A DNA stretch of 37,557 bases, taken from assembly GCA_030427595.1 (NCBI GenBank), contig JAUIBX010000009.1, positions 1 to 37,557 of the forward strand. Direction: 5' to 3'. The DNA comes from Bacteriovoracia bacterium. GTDB taxonomy: Bacteria; Bdellovibrionota; Bacteriovoracia; Bacteriovoracales; Bacteriovoracaceae. Below are positions 30,610 to 37,557 of this stretch, one piece after another. Position 1 is the stretch's first letter. Every line of letters begins with the position of its first letter. The notes below the pieces were generated by a model. That model ran no database searches. It was given only the letters and a program-made list of their open reading frames with translations, and had not been told where the DNA came from. The translations under genes and the position numbers were made by a program.

Positions 30610-31430
30610 GTGTTCTTATCCCAACATATAATAGGGCTCATACCATCGGCCGAGCAGTTGAGTCTGTCCTTGGCCAAACTCATCGTGAGCTTGAGTGTAT
30701 TGTTATTGATGATGCTTCTTCTGATGAAACCATCGAGCTTCTTAAAAAATATGATGATCCCCGTGTGAAAATTATCCAGCATCGTGAAAACCGTGGCGTC
30801 TCTCAAGCGCGCAATACAGGCTTTCGCCAGTCGCATGGTAAATGGATCGCCCTTCTTGATAGTGATGACGAGTGGTTGCCTCATCGGTTGGAGTCTCAAC
30901 TTAAGCTTGCTAAGGAAAGACCAGGGCTTCCCCTCATTCACGGTGAAGAATTATGGGTAAGAAGAGGCAAGAGGGTTAACCCCAAGAAGATTCATCAAAA
31001 GAGTGGGGGAAGAATCTTTAAGCGCTGCCTGCACCTCTGTCTTATTTCTCCTTCAGCAACTCTTATGAAGAGAAGCCTCTATGAAGAGATGAAAGGCTTT
31101 AGAGAAGACTATCCGGTATGTGAGGATTATGAGCTGTGGCTTAGAGTCACGGCCCGTTATGAAGTGGGTTTTGTAGAGGAGCCCATTATTACCAAGTATG
31201 GTGGTCATGACGATCAGCTTTCGGCCAAGTATAAGGCCATGGATTTTTGGCGTGTAAAGGCCATGGATGAAATCTTTCGCAATGAAAGTTTTCCCCTTGA
31301 TGCTTCACAGAAAAGAGAGCTTAAAGAAGTTCTTATTAAAAAGTGCACTATTCTCAAAGATGGTTACCTTAAGCACGGTAATTTAGAAAATTTGCCCTTT
31401 ATTGAAGAACTACTGGAGCGCTATCAATAG
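30597..31430 (+). CDS. Family 2 glycosyltransferase
   Basis: 277 residues, GT-A fold, cytoplasmic with no membrane helices. The start is a GTG inside the end of the aldo/keto reductase gene. Seen: VSVLIPTYNRAHTIGRAVESVLGQT at the N-terminus (nucleotide-sugar site), CIVIDDASSDET, NRGVSQARNTGF, and the DxD-type metal site LLDSDDEWLP (about 86-95). The acceptor-side motif FREDYPVCEDYELWLRV (about 168-184) contains the ED catalytic-base region of the family. It transfers a sugar to an unknown acceptor, perhaps in cell-surface polysaccharide. No other surface-glycan genes are in view. The 3' end overlaps the convergent saccharopine dehydrogenase gene by 32 bases. Confidence 0.92.
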   Translation: MPTVSVLIPTYNRAHTIGRAVESVLGQTHRELECIVIDDASSDETIELLKKYDDPRVKIIQHRENRGVSQARNTGFRQSHGKWIALLDSDDEWLPHRLESQLKLAKERPGLPLIHGEELWVRRGKRVNPKKIHQKSGGRIFKRCLHLCLISPSATLMKRSLYEEMKGFREDYPVCEDYELWLRVTARYEVGFVEEPIITKYGGHDDQLSAKYKAMDFWRVKAMDEIFRNESFPLDASQKRELKEVLIKKCTILKDGYLKHGNLENLPFIEELLERYQ

Positions 31431-32571
31431 GCCCTTGATGAATGGTCCCTTCAAAATCTTCTCTTGGAAAAGGTGCCTCTGGAACTAAGGGTTCCGTATG
31501 ATATTTATAGACTGCTTTATAGAAGCGATTAAGAGCGCGCTCCCAAGGCCCGTGAATAATTTTGCCTTCCATATAGTTGACCAAGTGGGGAAAGAGCTGA
31601 GACGAGAAGTCTTCACTCGATTCACGCGGCAAGAGTGAAGGCAGGTGATCAATGGCAGTGACGGCATAGCCCCCCAATTCATTGTACTCCGCTGGGCAAT
31701 CCATCGTGGTGGCGCTGCCATAGATGGGGAGAGGATTACAGGGGCCAGTTGGATCACAGCTGACATCAGAAATGGCCACGAGCCTTTGGCTGCCATCAAA
31801 CATTTCCTGAGTTAGCCAAGGTTTGGACTTTACTGTCATCAAAGCGCAATTCACTAAGAGGTCATAATCTAAAATCTCTTTAATGTGAGACTTACCCTTG
31901 GTTTCTTTTGATCCCCATAGTGTGGCCTCGATTCCCACTTTATTAAAAAAGTCTCTTGCTCCACGGCCACAGCGACCACGAGCCCCAATGATCAGAACCT
32001 TGGGGCGCTCTTCTCTGACATCGGAGAGACGGGTCTTCAATTCTTCTACCAGGTCACCCGAACTTCGATAGGAAGTGAGGGGTCCCCTTTCATTCATATT
32101 GAGGCCAAGCTTTTGGGCGATCCACAGGTCAAGACCTAAGGCCGCACCTGTGAAGCCTGCCCATACGCCAAAAGCAGCCACACGTTTACCTGCACCATCA
32201 GTGAGGTATTCAAGATCGTAGAGTTTTCCTCCCGCAAAGTGGAGGCGGCCAAGGAAGTCGGCTGCACCATCTTGGTCTTTATAAGCGTGAGAAAAATGAA
32301 TATGACGGTGAGGCAGGGGAAAACTATCGGTTTCCAATTCTTTGAGGCCAAAAATAGTGGCCTCTAATGGGGCATCGCTACGCCAGCTGTGTTCCGGAAC
32401 AATCTCGCAGCCCGCTTCTTTATATTCATGGATGGGGATAACTCTCAGGGGGCTTTCTTCCACGACCACACGATGACCGCGATCGAGGAGTTCTTTCGCT
32501 TGGGCCGGAGTAAGGGCAACCCTTTGTTCAAAGGGTTTGGTTTCGCTTCTGAGCCAGAGAGTTCTTTTCAT
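31399..32571 (-). CDS. lys1: Saccharopine dehydrogenase (NAD+, L-lysine-forming), eukaryote-like LYS1 type
   Basis: Interconverts saccharopine and lysine plus 2-oxoglutarate with NAD. The sequence follows yeast Lys1 closely by memory: TLWLRSETKPFEQRVALTP at the start, IFGLKELETDSFPLPHRHIHF SHAYKDQ with the catalytic pair Lys77 and His95, LYDLEYLTD and RVAAFGVWAGFTGAALG. The NAD-binding VLIIGARGRCGRGA, NCALM, ISDVSCDPTGPCNPLPIY and AIDHLPSLLPRESSEDFS follow. Length, 390 residues, is typical. The ATG at 32571 has no SD of its own but overlaps the stop of a six-residue leader ORF that has a perfect one, so translation is likely coupled. An in-frame stop lies just upstream, excluding a longer protein. 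Whether it serves lysine synthesis or breakdown is not clear; no other pathway gene is in view. Confidence 0.9.
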   Translation of the reverse strand: MKRTLWLRSETKPFEQRVALTPAQAKELLDRGHRVVVEESPLRVIPIHEYKEAGCEIVPEHSWRSDAPLEATIFGLKELETDSFPLPHRHIHFSHAYKDQDGAADFLGRLHFAGGKLYDLEYLTDGAGKRVAAFGVWAGFTGAALGLDLWIAQKLGLNMNERGPLTSYRSSGDLVEELKTRLSDVREERPKVLIIGARGRCGRGARDFFNKVGIEATLWGSKETKGKSHIKEILDYDLLVNCALMTVKSKPWLTQEMFDGSQRLVAISDVSCDPTGPCNPLPIYGSATTMDCPAEYNELGGYAVTAIDHLPSLLPRESSEDFSSQLFPHLVNYMEGKIIHGPWERALNRFYKAVYKYHTEPLVPEAPFPREDFEGTIHQGPIDSAPVVLQ

Positions 32572-32588
32572 AGAATGTATTTAGCCAT
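32568..32588 (-). CDS. Leader mini-ORF MAKYIL coupled to lys1
   Basis: Seven codons including the stop. AGGAGG at 32596-32601 lies seven bases before its ATG, the best ribosome-binding site in the area. Its TGA overlaps the lys1 ATG in an ATGA. Coupled re-initiation would let ribosomes that finish the leader start lys1. It has one Lys codon. Confidence 0.55.
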   Translation of the reverse strand: MAKYIL

Positions 32589-32595
32589 TTTGACG

Positions 32596-32601
32596 CCTCC
32601 T
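32596..32601 (-). promoter_or_regulatory. Strong Shine-Dalgarno of the lys1 leader ORF
   Basis: AGGAGG in the gene's sense, seven bases before the mini-ORF ATG but 24 bases before the lys1 ATG, too far to serve lys1 directly. Confidence 0.65.
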
Positions 32602-32654
32602 GTAAAGGCAAGCAGGAACATTTCCATGGTCAAAAAATAAGTAAATACAGATAG

Positions 32655-33737
32655 TTAGGGGAATGGGAAGTGGATTTGTAAATTGTGAAGGGAGGTGACC
32701 CAGACCTCGTCTTGGGGATTCCTGTAGGGATTTTTGAAGGTGTAGGAAAAGTGAAACCAGCTGGTTTTGAATTGGGGCATGAAGGTGAGGAATTGATTAG
32801 AAACTTTGAAGGTCAAAGAAAAGGGGATTTCTCTCTTTGCCAAATTGAAGTGGGCTCCCCCATAGAGGCCTCGATGAAGGGCGTACCACTTACGGTAATG
32901 AACCCCTACAAAAGGTCGTATTAAAATATTTTTGCTTTCGCCCTTCCAAGTGAATTGGGTGTGAAGCAGAGGTGAGGTGCCATAGAGGCTTTTTTCCTCA
33001 GAGTCACTCTTGATCTGAACTTCTCTTGCCCCCAACTCGAAAGATCCTGTCTTTGAACGACGGTGATAAATGAGGTCGGCAGCGTAGAAATTGTGGTCGC
33101 GGTTGAGGTCATCGAGGTTAAAGAATTCACCATCACTAGCAAGTTCCGTTGAGCTTAGGCTTACCGCCGTATCGGCTCGGGTCAGCTGGTAAAAGGCCAT
33201 CTCCCAGAATTGATCTTGGTGTGCTCTTTGGGCTTTAGGGCGATAAATGGTCGCCAGACCTTTTTTGATCTGCTTTCGCACATAGGTTTGAGCAACAGGG
33301 TTGGTGGCACTTGCTCGATTATTAATGGAGAGCTGGATACCTGCATGAAATTGATAGAAGAGAGAGTTATAGAAGTGGTGACCTTTTATTTTGAGGTCAG
33401 GAAGAGGAATTCCAGCCGACACAAGAGCATCAATGGTTTTTTCGGTATTCACATTCTTACTAAGAAGAGACAAGGTTTCTAGTTGCTTTTGTGCTGGGCT
33501 TGCGGAAGTTGACTCAGAGGTATTGGAAAGGTCATTGATAAGGGTACGGATCCCACTGGAGAGAACCAAATCAATAGAGAGGAACTCTGAGTAGGGTCTT
33601 TCTCTTAATTGACGATCAATAGTGATGCGATCGTGTAGAAGAGTAAAGCGCTGAATCTCACCTCGTGCCGTTTGGGCATGAGTAAGGAGAGGTGAGCAAG
33701 ACCATAGGGAAAGGAAAATGAAGAGTGTTTTTAACAT
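32655..33737 (-). CDS. Exported protein, possibly outer-membrane associated, function unknown
   Basis: 360 residues with a signal peptide (MLKTLFIFLSLWSCSPLLTHA, cleavage before Gln22). The N-terminal half is helical and charged. The C-terminal half alternates polar and aromatic residues in strand-like stretches (GSFELGAREVQIKS, NILIRPFVGVHYRKWY, LYGGAHFNLAK, FSLTFKVSNQFLTFMPQFKTSWFHFSYTFKNPY), ending in aromatic residues like an outer-membrane barrel or a beta-sandwich. I do not recognise the family. It diverges from the deacetylase-like gene with only 40 bases between starts, and lies 83 bases upstream of lys1 on the same strand. Confidence 0.65.
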   Translation of the reverse strand: MLKTLFIFLSLWSCSPLLTHAQTARGEIQRFTLLHDRITIDRQLRERPYSEFLSIDLVLSSGIRTLINDLSNTSESTSASPAQKQLETLSLLSKNVNTEKTIDALVSAGIPLPDLKIKGHHFYNSLFYQFHAGIQLSINNRASATNPVAQTYVRKQIKKGLATIYRPKAQRAHQDQFWEMAFYQLTRADTAVSLSSTELASDGEFFNLDDLNRDHNFYAADLIYHRRSKTGSFELGAREVQIKSDSEEKSLYGTSPLLHTQFTWKGESKNILIRPFVGVHYRKWYALHRGLYGGAHFNLAKREIPFSLTFKVSNQFLTFMPQFKTSWFHFSYTFKNPYRNPQDEVWVTSLHNLQIHFPFP

Positions 33738-33742
33738 GCCTC

Positions 33743-33756
33743 TTTAGTATACTAAA
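33743..33756. promoter_or_regulatory. Perfect palindrome between divergent genes
   Basis: TTTAGTATACTAAA is a 14-base perfect palindrome in the 40-base divergent gap. It contains a TATACT on each strand, so it could hold overlapping -10 boxes for both directions or be a small operator. Confidence 0.45.
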
Positions 33757-33777
33757 AAAAGCGAAACTGGAGGCATA

Positions 33778-34722
33778 ATGATTCTCTATCATCCTCGTTT
33801 AGGTACAGAGCTAGGCGAATTTGGAATTGATTTACCGTTACGGGATGACCGTTCTCATCAAGTATTTGAGTTAATCCAAAAATCCTTTCCTGATCTTTCA
33901 GAGTTTCCCTTTGAAGAGCTTAAAGAAGTGGGCGAAGAAGACCTGGCGCGAGTTCATAGCGAAAGTTTTCTTGAGCGCTGGCATGATGAGGATGCCTTTC
34001 TCTTTGAGATGGAAAGAACTTATGACTGCAGCTTAACTATGGAAGCCCATCATAGGCCTCTAAAAGAATTGCGCCAAAGCATTATGGATCAAGTAGCGGC
34101 CACTTACACGGCCTTGACCCTTTCTCTTGAAAAAGGCATTTGTTCCTATCTTGGTGGGGGAATGCACCACGCGCGTCGCGAGTTTGGTTCTGGCTTTTGT
34201 CCAGTCAATGATATTGTCATTGCCCTAAGAAAAGCCCAGGCTGAAGGCCTGATAAAGAAGGCCGTCGTTATTGATGTGGATGCCCATCAAGGAGATGGCA
34301 CCGCAGAGATTACTAAAGGAGATGACTCCATCACCACCTTTAGCCTTCATATGAAAAAAGGTTGGCCAATTGACTGTGATGAACTCCCCAATGTCTTATC
34401 AGATTTTGACTTTGGCATTTCTCGTGGTGAAGAAGATCGCTACTTAAGCATTTTGACTGATGGGCTTAAGGAGCTAGAAACGATGTCTTTTGATGCCGCC
34501 ATTATTGTGGCCGGAGCTGATCCTTATGAACATGATGAGCTTCTTTCGGCATCTGCCCTAAAGCTTTCTAAAGAACAAATGCTTGCGAGAGATATGACTC
34601 TTTATAAGTGGTGCCAAGAGAGAAATCTTCCACAAACTTGGTTGATGGCCGGTGGCTATGGAGAAGAAGTTCCTGCCATCTACGCTCAGTTCTTATTGAA
34701 GGTGCTCCACCTCATGGGGTAA
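33778..34722 (+). CDS. Histone deacetylase-like amidohydrolase
   Basis: 314 residues, cytoplasmic zinc-dependent deacetylase of the arginase/deacetylase fold. Seen: HPRLGTELGEFGI at the start, GGGMHHARREFGSGFCPVNDI (126-146) with the catalytic His130-His131 pair, VVIDVDAHQGDGT with zinc ligands Asp168 and His170, and GADPYEHDEL with the third ligand Asp248. MAGGYGEE near the C-terminus supplies the usual transition-state Tyr. All key residues are intact. Bacterial members (AcuC, acetylpolyamine amidohydrolase) remove acetyl groups from proteins or polyamines; I cannot choose between them. GGAGG at 33769-33773 precedes the ATG by four bases. The 3' end overlaps the convergent HAD gene by 30 bases. 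Confidence 0.9.
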   Translation: MILYHPRLGTELGEFGIDLPLRDDRSHQVFELIQKSFPDLSEFPFEELKEVGEEDLARVHSESFLERWHDEDAFLFEMERTYDCSLTMEAHHRPLKELRQSIMDQVAATYTALTLSLEKGICSYLGGGMHHARREFGSGFCPVNDIVIALRKAQAEGLIKKAVVIDVDAHQGDGTAEITKGDDSITTFSLHMKKGWPIDCDELPNVLSDFDFGISRGEEDRYLSILTDGLKELETMSFDAAIIVAGADPYEHDELLSASALKLSKEQMLARDMTLYKWCQERNLPQTWLMAGGYGEEVPAIYAQFLLKVLHLMG

Positions 34723-36066
34723 GATTCTCTTCGTTGGTCTAAAGTAGGTACGAGGAGAGTAGCGCAACAGATCTGGAACTTTAGTCATATAGAGACAAGC
34801 ATACTTTTCTACTTGATCGGCCATGCGCGACTCTTCCTGTCCAGCACGCATAAGTTCTCCCCAATAAGGGTTGAAGTGGCTTCTGTATTCAGAAATCAGA
34901 TCAGAAATTTGTGAGTTAAGCTTTTCAATTTGCGCAAAAATCTTATTCAATTCTTCTCGGTCAACCTTTTCGCCCTTTTCAAAACGGGCCACCTCAATCT
35001 CATTAAGCTTAAGTTCTAAGTCTTCTTTTTGCTCCATGAGGTTATCAATGGTTTTTTGAGTTTTGGCAGACTTTGAGATGGACTCGATCTCTTCTTTGAG
35101 AGGATCAAGGACAAGGGCCGTTCGCCAGTTAAAGGTCTTCTTAATGGAAACGACATCACCGTAGATATGGTCACCTAAGTAGAGAATTTCCTCTCCATCA
35201 AGGCCAAGGTCTCCTTGAAGCTTTCCGGCGAAACCTCCCTGATAGATGCCATTTTCAATAGGACCAAAGTGATTGCTCATTAGACCTGATTCGGGATCAA
35301 TCTTGAGATAGGCGTGAGGATTCGTGAAATAACTGGGCTTTCTTGCCAAGGTGATAGTGATATCAAAGAGCTCTTTCCAATCCTTATGGTTTTTTAAGAA
35401 GGGGTTAAGAGCATAGTCTAATAGGGTACGAGTGTATTGGTAGTCAGAGTTGGTAATAACAACAAGCTTCTTACCGTAATCCTTATAGCGCTCAAGAAGC
35501 TTCGCCACTTCAGGGTCCTTAATAATAAAATCATCGAGATTGGCGGCCACTTGGCTTTTGAGAGTGCCATCAGCGTGAACATAATCGATAGCAAACTTAA
35601 TATCTTCGGCAATAGTGCTAAACTCTGGTAGATCCATGCCCTCTTTTTTGAGTTGAACCAGTTGGCAAAAGAGAACACCATTTGAAATAGAGAAACTGGT
35701 ATCGAGAGATTGAAATTGCTCAAGTGTTAGATCAATCACACGGTTGGCGTAAATTCGTTGCATCTCTTTAAAGTCGAGAGGCTCGAGACCATGGTAGGCT
35801 TCCTTTACTTTACCAAAGCGGCTGGCCTTAAGAAGGTGGCCCCTTTTTCTATCAATGATGAGCCCCTGAATGGAGCGATCGAAATCAAACTCCAGCTCTG
35901 TGATTTTTTTAGGATAGCCCTTAAGCTCGACAAGTTTCTTTAGGGTCTCTTTATGAGTGAGCTTTTCAAAGGCCTCTGAATTGTAGCGGACGATGGTATA
36001 GTCCATGTCAAAGCCAATCATTTTTATTTTTTTCATATTAATTGTTCTATTAATAAAGACACCCAT
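34693..36066 (-). CDS. HAD-superfamily 5'-nucleotidase (HAD-IG type)
   Basis: Start ATG at 36066 with AAGGAG at 36073-36078; an upstream ATG at 36108 has no such site. 457 residues, homologous to the cytosolic purine 5'-nucleotidase (NT5C2) group. HAD motif I is IGFDMDYTIVRYN with Asp20 and Asp22, motif II VVITNSDYQYT, motif III/IV YLGDHIYGDVVSIKK with the Mg-binding Asp. Between them are DRKRGHLLKASRFG and the cap region. A coiled-coil stretch (about 330-395, rich in Glu/Lys/Leu) and the C-terminal FNPYWGELMRAG and YSPRTYFRPTKRILPHE are family features. It dephosphorylates nucleoside monophosphates, probably IMP or GMP. Inverted repeats lie upstream at 36099-36132. Confidence 0.9.
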   Translation of the reverse strand: MGVFINRTINMKKIKMIGFDMDYTIVRYNSEAFEKLTHKETLKKLVELKGYPKKITELEFDFDRSIQGLIIDRKRGHLLKASRFGKVKEAYHGLEPLDFKEMQRIYANRVIDLTLEQFQSLDTSFSISNGVLFCQLVQLKKEGMDLPEFSTIAEDIKFAIDYVHADGTLKSQVAANLDDFIIKDPEVAKLLERYKDYGKKLVVITNSDYQYTRTLLDYALNPFLKNHKDWKELFDITITLARKPSYFTNPHAYLKIDPESGLMSNHFGPIENGIYQGGFAGKLQGDLGLDGEEILYLGDHIYGDVVSIKKTFNWRTALVLDPLKEEIESISKSAKTQKTIDNLMEQKEDLELKLNEIEVARFEKGEKVDREELNKIFAQIEKLNSQISDLISEYRSHFNPYWGELMRAGQEESRMADQVEKYACLYMTKVPDLLRYSPRTYFRPTKRILPHEVEHLQ

Positions 36067-36098
36067 GGCGTACTCCTTTTGCCCAAGCTTATAAGCAC

Positions 36099-36132
36099 TT
36101 GATAACAAATGAATGGGTTATCGCGTTATCAA
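36099..36132. promoter_or_regulatory. Inverted repeat upstream of the 5'-nucleotidase gene
   Basis: TTGATAAC (36099-36106) and GTTATCAA (36125-36132) are perfect inverted repeats 18 bases apart, with an extra GTTATC at 36117-36122. Candidate repressor site about 30 bases upstream of the gene start. Confidence 0.35.
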
Positions 36133-36182
36133 ATTGATCCTTAAATCAAACTTGCTGAAAAATTTCCAAAGAAATGACCTGT

Positions 36183-36199
36183 TTTGCGCTTGGCGCAAA
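36183..36199. promoter_or_regulatory. Inverted repeat abutting the promoter of the LolA-like gene
   Basis: TTTGCGC (36183-36189), three-base centre, GCGCAAA (36193-36199). Directly after it comes TTGATG (36200-36205) and, 15 bases on, TATAAA (36221-36226), a possible promoter with short spacing for the gene at 36254. Confidence 0.45.
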
Positions 36200-36253
36200 T
36201 TGATGAAACGTTCTTTCCCCTATAAAGTGGGGCACGAATTTTTGAGGAGATAA

Positions 36254-37033
36254 ATGATGAGAGAAATTGTCTTACTACTATGTTTTCTATGGGTTGGATT
36301 ATCCTTCGGTGCTACACCACAAGAGAAAGGTCTTGAGATCGCTAAGAAAATGCAAGCGGCCAACAATGGTTTTCAAGGTGAAGAGTCCACTATGGAAATG
36401 GTTCTCATTGATGCCTACGGGGCAAAGACCACACGCCTAATGAAAGGTCTCGTGATGGAGGTTGAAGGTGACGGCGACAAGTCAATTTCTATCTTCTTAA
36501 ACCCAAAAGATGTGAAGGGCACAAAGATGCTCACGCATACCCACAAAGAGGGCGATGATGACCAGTGGCTCTATCTTCCCACTGTTCGTCGTGTGAAGCG
36601 TATTACCTCTTCTAATAAATCTTCTTCTTTTATGGGAAGTGAATTCTCTTATGAAGATCTCGGTTCTCAAGAAATTGAAAAGTACAATTACAAATGGCTA
36701 AAAGACATTAAAGTTGATGGCATGAAGGGCTGGCTGTTAGAGCGTGTGCCTAAGACCAAGTCAGGCTACTCAAAAATGGTCATGAAGGTTGTTGAAAAAT
36801 ATATGAACCCCGTTCAGGTTGAGTACTACGACCGTAAGGCCGAGCTTCTAAAGGTAGCAGAGTTTTCAAACTTCAAAGAATTCAAGGTGGGAAATAAGAA
36901 AATGTGGCGTTCAAATAAGATCCACATGAAGAATGTCCAGACTAAAAAAGAGTCAATCTTTGAATGGAAGGACAGAAAGCTTGCAGTTAAGCACAAGTCA
37001 CGTGACTTCAATAAGTCCTCTCTTAAAAGATAA
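36254..37033 (+). CDS. LolA-like outer-membrane lipoprotein-sorting protein homologue
   Basis: 259 residues. GGAG four bases before the ATG fixes the start. The signal peptide is to about Ala20 (LSFGATPQ). The mature sequence matches the LolA-like group that accompanies RND (MMPL-type) exporters: KGLEIAKKMQAANNGFQGEESTMEMVLID, GDKSISIFLNPKDVKGTKMLTHTHKEGDDDQWLYLP, VRRVKRITSSNKSSSFMGSEFSYEDL, and WLLERVPK and WRSNKIHMKN. A periplasmic lipid or lipoprotein carrier is the likely role. The next gene, 38 bases on, begins an outer-membrane-type protein, the usual companion. An RND exporter would be expected beyond the right edge or elsewhere. Confidence 0.85.
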   Translation: MMREIVLLLCFLWVGLSFGATPQEKGLEIAKKMQAANNGFQGEESTMEMVLIDAYGAKTTRLMKGLVMEVEGDGDKSISIFLNPKDVKGTKMLTHTHKEGDDDQWLYLPTVRRVKRITSSNKSSSFMGSEFSYEDLGSQEIEKYNYKWLKDIKVDGMKGWLLERVPKTKSGYSKMVMKVVEKYMNPVQVEYYDRKAELLKVAEFSNFKEFKVGNKKMWRSNKIHMKNVQTKKESIFEWKDRKLAVKHKSRDFNKSSLKR

Positions 37034-37071
37034 TTTTTCATCTTTATTTCAACTTTAAAATTAGGTAAGTG

Positions 37072-37557
37072 ATGCAAAAAATTCTCCCCCTTCTCTTTGT
37101 GCTTCTTTCTCCCTGTATGATTCAAGCCGAGGATGAAGGTCAATGGGATAATAAGGGCGAGGTTGCATTTCAATGGCGCCGTTTTGATGACGACAATATT
37201 GTGCGCACTGAAGATACGGGCATGCTCGTTTTTTCACGAGTTGAATCTGTTTACACTGATGAAAATTCTCGCCATGTCTTTCGTGGCTTTGCGAGGGTAG
37301 ACCAGAAAGATAGTGACCGTGACTTTATGGCCTTAGAAGACGTCTACTTTTCACGTTATCTCGATAAAGAACAAACTTGGCTTGCTCTTGCTGGCTATAA
37401 GCTCTTTAACTGGACCGCAACCGAGGCCTTTCACCCAGCAGATGTTATCAACTCAAGAAACTTTGACTCGGACCTCGAGTATTTTGAAAAACTAGGCGAG
37501 CCCACTGTTGAACTCACAAAATTCTTTGATTGGGGGACTGTGAGTTTCTTTATTTGG
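37072..37557 (+). CDS. Putative outer-membrane barrel protein, 3'-truncated
   Basis: The frame is open for 162 codons to the right edge. The ATG has TTAGGTAAG upstream. The signal peptide runs MQKILPLLFVLLSPCMIQA, cleavage about residue 19-20. The mature part has strand-like alternation (GEVAFQWRRFDDDN, NSRHVFRGFARVD, FMALEDVYFSRYLDKEQTWLALAGYKLFNW) followed by NWTATEAFHPADVINSRNF. That last segment resembles the barrel entry of DUF1302-like or related porins, where the pattern is GxxxFNWGxxDxFxPxDVxNPRD. It is probably cotranscribed with the LolA-like gene. The C-terminus is not in the window. Confidence 0.7.
   Translation, partial: MQKILPLLFVLLSPCMIQAEDEGQWDNKGEVAFQWRRFDDDNIVRTEDTGMLVFSRVESVYTDENSRHVFRGFARVDQKDSDRDFMALEDVYFSRYLDKEQTWLALAGYKLFNWTATEAFHPADVINSRNFDSDLEYFEKLGEPTVELTKFFDWGTVSFFIW

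Noticed and set aside
36186-36205. Sigma-54 promoter (TTGGC followed by TTGAT)
   Set aside because: The -12 element lacks the GC of TTGC and the spacing is wrong.
25501-37557. A defence island or toxin-antitoxin system
   Set aside because: No nuclease, toxin, methyltransferase-restriction or antitoxin pattern was seen; the genes are metabolic, envelope or unknown.

Overview
The window reads as chromosomal DNA from a Gram-negative bacterium with moderate-to-low GC. Gene content, tight packing and frequent GTG/TTG starts fit a Bdellovibrio-like lineage (Bdellovibrionota, perhaps the Bacteriovorax side). This placement is inferred from content and was not tested by phylogeny. I see no phage, IS element, CRISPR array, tRNA or rRNA. 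No gene-free stretch reaches 300 bases; the longest is about 220 bases, at 20355-20575.

Layout. 1-2670: a cut-off protein ending in a permuted NlpC/P60-like (YiiX-type) domain, then a possible PilZ-like protein. 2674-10153, minus strand: sfsA, an MFS carrier and a complete dppABCDF dipeptide ABC transporter, probably cotranscribed at least in part. 10239-14736, plus strand: pyrE, citrate synthase, an Rsm22/METTL17-like ribosome-assembly protein, a fatty-acid desaturase and a small secreted protein. 14800-15688: ribosomal proteins L31 and L33 with a small Cys-tailed protein between them. 15839-20354: an HD-GYP protein with a degenerate receiver, a DUF4340-like membrane protein, an ExbB/ExbD pair and a PilZ-like protein with an acidic linker. 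20576-24506: a secreted subtilase and a large hybrid histidine kinase. 24636-25497: L28 and a 2-oxoglutarate/Fe(II) oxygenase-like protein. 25556-27399: two unrecognised membrane-anchored proteins that look like tandem paralogues. 27381-29526: a spore-photoproduct-lyase-like radical SAM protein overlapping a nucleosidase-like protein. 29662-37557: an aldo/keto reductase, a glycosyltransferase, a eukaryote-type saccharopine dehydrogenase with a tiny coupled leader ORF, an outer-membrane-like protein, a histone-deacetylase-like protein, a HAD 5'-nucleotidase, a LolA-like protein and the start of an outer-membrane barrel protein.

The most unusual signals are these: (1) short tandem arrays of seven-base units of the same ACC-containing type in three separate intergenic sites, one of which supplies part of the pyrE ribosome-binding site; (2) a six-residue leader ORF with a strong Shine-Dalgarno site whose stop overlaps the start of the saccharopine dehydrogenase gene; (3) the overlapping radical SAM and nucleosidase-like pair, which suggests local removal of 5'-deoxyadenosine; (4) the tandem paralogues with a conserved cysteine pair; (5) convergent gene ends that overlap at five junctions. 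Several dyad-symmetric sites sit in divergent or upstream regions and are candidate operators.
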